Shown piece by piece: positions 61,190 through 64,000 of a stretch of 64,000 bases of DNA. Under the pieces are notes generated by a model. It was not told the origin of the DNA. It made no database searches and was given only the letters and a program-made list of their open reading frames with translations. The translations under genes and the position numbers were made by a program. Each line of letters opens with the position of its first letter. The stretch's first letter is position 1. The stretch is from Flavobacterium akiainvivens (GTDB lineage: Bacteria > Bacteroidota > Bacteroidia > Flavobacteriales > Flavobacteriaceae). Where the stretch lies: the NCBI RefSeq assembly GCF_001278115.1, contig NZ_LIYD01000005.1, positions 581,197 through 645,196 on the forward strand, written 5' to 3'.

Positions 61190-63826
61190 ATGAGCGAAGA
61201 AGAAAATATAAACTCCTTTGAGGGGGAACATTTTTATGACAAGCCGGATAATCCGGAATCAGGCGAAACCATTACCAAGGTAACGGGCATGTATAAAGAC
61301 TGGTTTCTGGATTATGCGTCATACGTAATCCTGGAGCGAGCAGTACCCGCCATTGAAGACGGTTTTAAACCCGTGCAACGCCGCATTATGCACTCGCTTA
61401 AAGAGCTTGACGACGGCCGTTACAACAAGGTGGCTAACGTGGTGGGGCACACCATGCAGTACCACCCGCATGGAGATGCTTCCATTGGCGATGCTATGGT
61501 GCAAATAGGCCAAAAGGATTTGCTGATTGACACACAGGGTAACTGGGGTAACATCCTTACGGGCGATGGTGCTGCGGCAAGCCGATATATAGAGGCGCGC
61601 CTTAGTAAGTTTGCGCTTGAGGTGCTGTATAGCCCCAAAATTACCACATGGCAATCGTCATACGACGGGCGTAAGAATGAACCGGTAAACCTGCCTGTAA
61701 AATTCCCGCTGCTATTGGCGCAGGGTGCCGAAGGTATTGCGGTAGGCCTTTCTACAAAGGTACTTCCGCATAACTTTAACGAGCTGATTGACGCTTCCGT
61801 AAAAATACTGAAAGGCAAGCCATTTACGCTGTACCCTGATTTCCCTACGGCGGGTATTGCTGATATCTCTAATTATAATGACGGTATGCGTGGCGGGCGT
61901 GTGCGCGTGCGCGCAAAGATTTCGCAACTTGATAAAAGTACGCTGGTTATCACACAAATACCCTTTAGTACTAATACCGGTACTTTAATAGACAGTATTC
62001 TGAAAGCCAATGAAAAAGGCAAGATAAAAATCAGGAAAATTGAAGATAATACTGCCGCAGATGTAGAAATTTTGATACACCTGCCGCCGGGTGTTTCGCC
62101 CGATAAAACTATTGATGCGCTGTTTGCTTTTACGGCCTGTGAAACTTCGGTAGCGCCACTGGGCTGTGTTATTGAGGCACATAAACCGTACTTTGTGGGT
62201 GTAAGCGAAATGCTACGTATTTCAACCCACCGCACTGTAGACCTGCTAAAACGCGAGCTGGAAATTGAGCTGGGCGAGCTTGAAGAAAGCTGGCACTTCC
62301 AGTCGCTGGAACGCATTTTTATTGAAAACAGGATTTATCGCCTTATTGAAGAGGAGGAAACCTGGGAAGGCGTAATTAAAGCTATTGATGAGGGCCTTAA
62401 GCCATTTACCACGCACCTGAAACGGGCAGTAACTGAAGAAGACATTGTGCGGCTTACAGAAATACGTATTAAGCGTATCTCTAAATTTGATATTGATAAA
62501 GCCCAGGAAAAAATAGAAGCCCTTGAAGGAGAAATCGAACAGGTAAAATACAACCTGGAGCATATTATAGATTTTGCAGTTAGCTTCTTTACCGGGCTTA
62601 AAGAACGTTATGGCAAAGGCCGAGAGCGCAAGACCGAGCTCCGTAGCTTTGATAATATTGAAGCTACTAAGGTAGTATTGCGTAACACCAAGTTATATGT
62701 AAACCGTGAGGAAGGCTTTGTGGGTACCGGCCTTAAAAAGGATGAGTACGTAGCTGATTGTAGCGATATTGACGATGTTATTGTCTTTCTTCGTGATGGC
62801 AGCATGATTATTACCAAAGTAGATGTAAAGACTTTTGTAGGCAAGGATATTATTCACGTGGCGGTGTTTGACAGAAATGATAAACGCACCATTTATAATA
62901 TGATTTACCGCGATGGTAAGAGCGGGCCAAGTTATGTAAAACGATTTAATGTAAGTGGTGTAACCCGCGATAAACCGTATGACCTTACAGCCGGTACCAA
63001 AGATTCTATGGTGCTGTATTTTAGCGCCAACCCTAATGGTGAGGCAGAGGTGGTAACCATATTACTACGCCAGGTGGGCAGCGTTAAAAAGCTTAAATTT
63101 GATATGGATTTTGCCAATATTGCTATTAAGGGCAGGGCTTCGCGTGGCAATACGGTTTCTAAATATCCTATCAAAAAAATTGACCTTAAGGAAAAAGGCA
63201 TATCTACCCTTAAGCCGCGCCGCATTTGGTTTGACGATACTGTGCACAGGCTTAATGTAGATGGCAGGGGAGAGTTGCTGGGTGAATTCCGTCCGAATGA
63301 CAGGCTGCTTATCATTAACCAGAATGGCAGGGTTAAAACCATAGTGCCGGAACTTACAACACACTTTGATGAAGGTATGATTGTACTGGAGAAGTGGAAG
63401 CCTACAAAGCCTATTTCGGCTATTTATTATGATGGCGAAAAGGAGCGTTACTTTATAAAACGTTTTGTTGTTGAAAGCGAAAATAAGGAAGAAACCTTTA
63501 TAACCGACCACGAAAAATCACAGCTTGAAATTGTGAGTACTGATTACAGGCCGGTAGCTGAAGTTATTTTTGCCAAAGTAAAAGGTGTTCAGAAAGAAAC
63601 CATTACGGTAGACCTGGAAAGCTTTATAGCTGTTAAAGGTATTAAGGCGCTGGGCAACCAGCTTACGGCTGATAAGGTAAAACAGATAAGCCTTTTAGAA
63701 TCGTTGCCTTATGAAGAGCCTGTGGAAGAAATTCCCGAAGAACCTAAAGACGGGGTTGATATTACTAATGATGATACTATTATAACACTTGATGATGATG
63801 GGCAGATAACCCTGAGTTTAGAATAA
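61190..63826 (+). CDS. parC: DNA topoisomerase IV subunit A
   Basis: An 878-residue breakage-reunion subunit. The catalytic Tyr133 is in AASRYIEARLS, and the quinolone-resistance region HPHGDASIGDA (about 92-102) has a Ser at position 98. The winged-helix, tower and coiled-coil regions follow (to about 510), then a C-terminal beta-propeller with degenerate repeats (about 530-820), and an acidic tail with EEPVEEIPEEPKDG and DDDGQ. The GyrA-box is not clear, consistent with ParC. It is encoded 86 bp after parE and ends at a strong terminator. Confidence 0.92.
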   Translation: MSEEENINSFEGEHFYDKPDNPESGETITKVTGMYKDWFLDYASYVILERAVPAIEDGFKPVQRRIMHSLKELDDGRYNKVANVVGHTMQYHPHGDASIGDAMVQIGQKDLLIDTQGNWGNILTGDGAAASRYIEARLSKFALEVLYSPKITTWQSSYDGRKNEPVNLPVKFPLLLAQGAEGIAVGLSTKVLPHNFNELIDASVKILKGKPFTLYPDFPTAGIADISNYNDGMRGGRVRVRAKISQLDKSTLVITQIPFSTNTGTLIDSILKANEKGKIKIRKIEDNTAADVEILIHLPPGVSPDKTIDALFAFTACETSVAPLGCVIEAHKPYFVGVSEMLRISTHRTVDLLKRELEIELGELEESWHFQSLERIFIENRIYRLIEEEETWEGVIKAIDEGLKPFTTHLKRAVTEEDIVRLTEIRIKRISKFDIDKAQEKIEALEGEIEQVKYNLEHIIDFAVSFFTGLKERYGKGRERKTELRSFDNIEATKVVLRNTKLYVNREEGFVGTGLKKDEYVADCSDIDDVIVFLRDGSMIITKVDVKTFVGKDIIHVAVFDRNDKRTIYNMIYRDGKSGPSYVKRFNVSGVTRDKPYDLTAGTKDSMVLYFSANPNGEAEVVTILLRQVGSVKKLKFDMDFANIAIKGRASRGNTVSKYPIKKIDLKEKGISTLKPRRIWFDDTVHRLNVDGRGELLGEFRPNDRLLIINQNGRVKTIVPELTTHFDEGMIVLEKWKPTKPISAIYYDGEKERYFIKRFVVESENKEETFITDHEKSQLEIVSTDYRPVAEVIFAKVKGVQKETITVDLESFIAVKGIKALGNQLTADKVKQISLLESLPYEEPVEEIPEEPKDGVDITNDDTIITLDDDGQITLSLE

Positions 63827-63857
63827 AAAACGGCAGCTTGCAGCTGCCGTTTTTTTA
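63825..63857. terminator. Bidirectional terminator after parC
   Basis: AAAAAACGGCAGCTTGCAGCTGCCGTTTTTTT. The stop codon of the convergent terC-family gene lies inside its T tract. Confidence 0.95.
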
Positions 63858-64000
63858 TTCAGGTTTGTTTTTCCGCATTTTCATGTTGAGGAATTCTACA
63901 GCCAGTGAAAAGGCAATAGCAAAGTACAGGTAGCCTTTGGGCACTTCGCCCACGTGCTGGCCTGCAAGCTGAGCACCGCTTAGGTGCATACTTTCGGTTA
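63855..64000 (-). CDS. TerC-family membrane protein, C-terminal end only
   Basis: The last 47 codons run in from the right edge. The sequence [20 protein letters not shown] followed by [11 protein letters not shown] is the characteristic end of TerC/YkoY-family integral membrane proteins (a final helix then a basic tail). TerC proteins are linked to metal-ion export, such as manganese. The rest of the gene is outside the window. Convergent with parC. Confidence 0.8.
   Translation of the reverse strand, partial: TESMHLSGAQLAGQHVGEVPKGYLYFAIAFSLAVEFLNMKMRKNKPE

Overview
The window is a chromosomal segment of a member of the Bacteroidota, most likely a Flavobacteriaceae close to Flavobacterium. 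The signs are Bacteroidota-type promoters (TAnnTTTG at -7, sometimes TTG or TTTG about 20 nt upstream), few Shine-Dalgarno sequences, a type IX secretion sorting domain on a secreted nuclease, a lipoprotein TamA homologue (TamL) next to TamB, and many short signal peptides ending in AQ. I see no tRNA, rRNA or CRISPR array.

Region by region. Bases 1-2250 are the AT-rich end of an integrated element: a partial lipoprotein, an XRE regulator and a tyrosine recombinase abutting a comM/yifB gene that has lost its 5' part. From 3.2 to 23 kb lies an ordinary core genome: T9SS nuclease, rRNA m5C methyltransferase, macrodomain hydrolase, histidine kinase/response regulator pair, bestrophin, DPP IV, a Cys/Met-metabolism PLP enzyme divergent from an Lrp regulator, carboxylesterase, M1 peptidase and several secreted proteins of unknown function. 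At 23.3-26.1 kb a VWA gene and a MoxR/BchI-like AAA gene form a pair, followed by a possible small RNA. At 26.2-33.7 kb is the tamB-tamL outer-membrane assembly operon. At 33.85-35.7 kb an ABC-F protein gene follows a structured leader with a tiny ORF, which looks like translational attenuation. At 36.5-39.7 kb an acidic-tail protein, a deoxyhypusine-synthase-like enzyme and arginine decarboxylase form a polyamine-type operon.

From 39.7 to 47 kb come aroB, proline dehydrogenase, two esterase paralogues interleaved with a TerB-domain gene and a J-domain gene (the two domains of DjlA), and a GH43 glycosidase. At 47.1-49.0 kb there are two lipoproteins and the remains of an IS110-family element whose 5' non-coding region seems preserved. 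From 49 to 64 kb come an AraC regulator, a small membrane/GNAT operon, fumC, a DUF892 protein with a histone-like tail, a DNA-deoxyinosine glycosylase-like protein, FMN reductase plus DUF2459 gene, a transglutaminase-like protein, parE-parC and the 3' end of a terC-family gene.

The strongest leads are the ABC-F leader, the island junction in comM, the polyamine-type operon, the split DjlA-like pair and the IS110 relic. All functional statements rest on recognition of families by eye; no database search was run.
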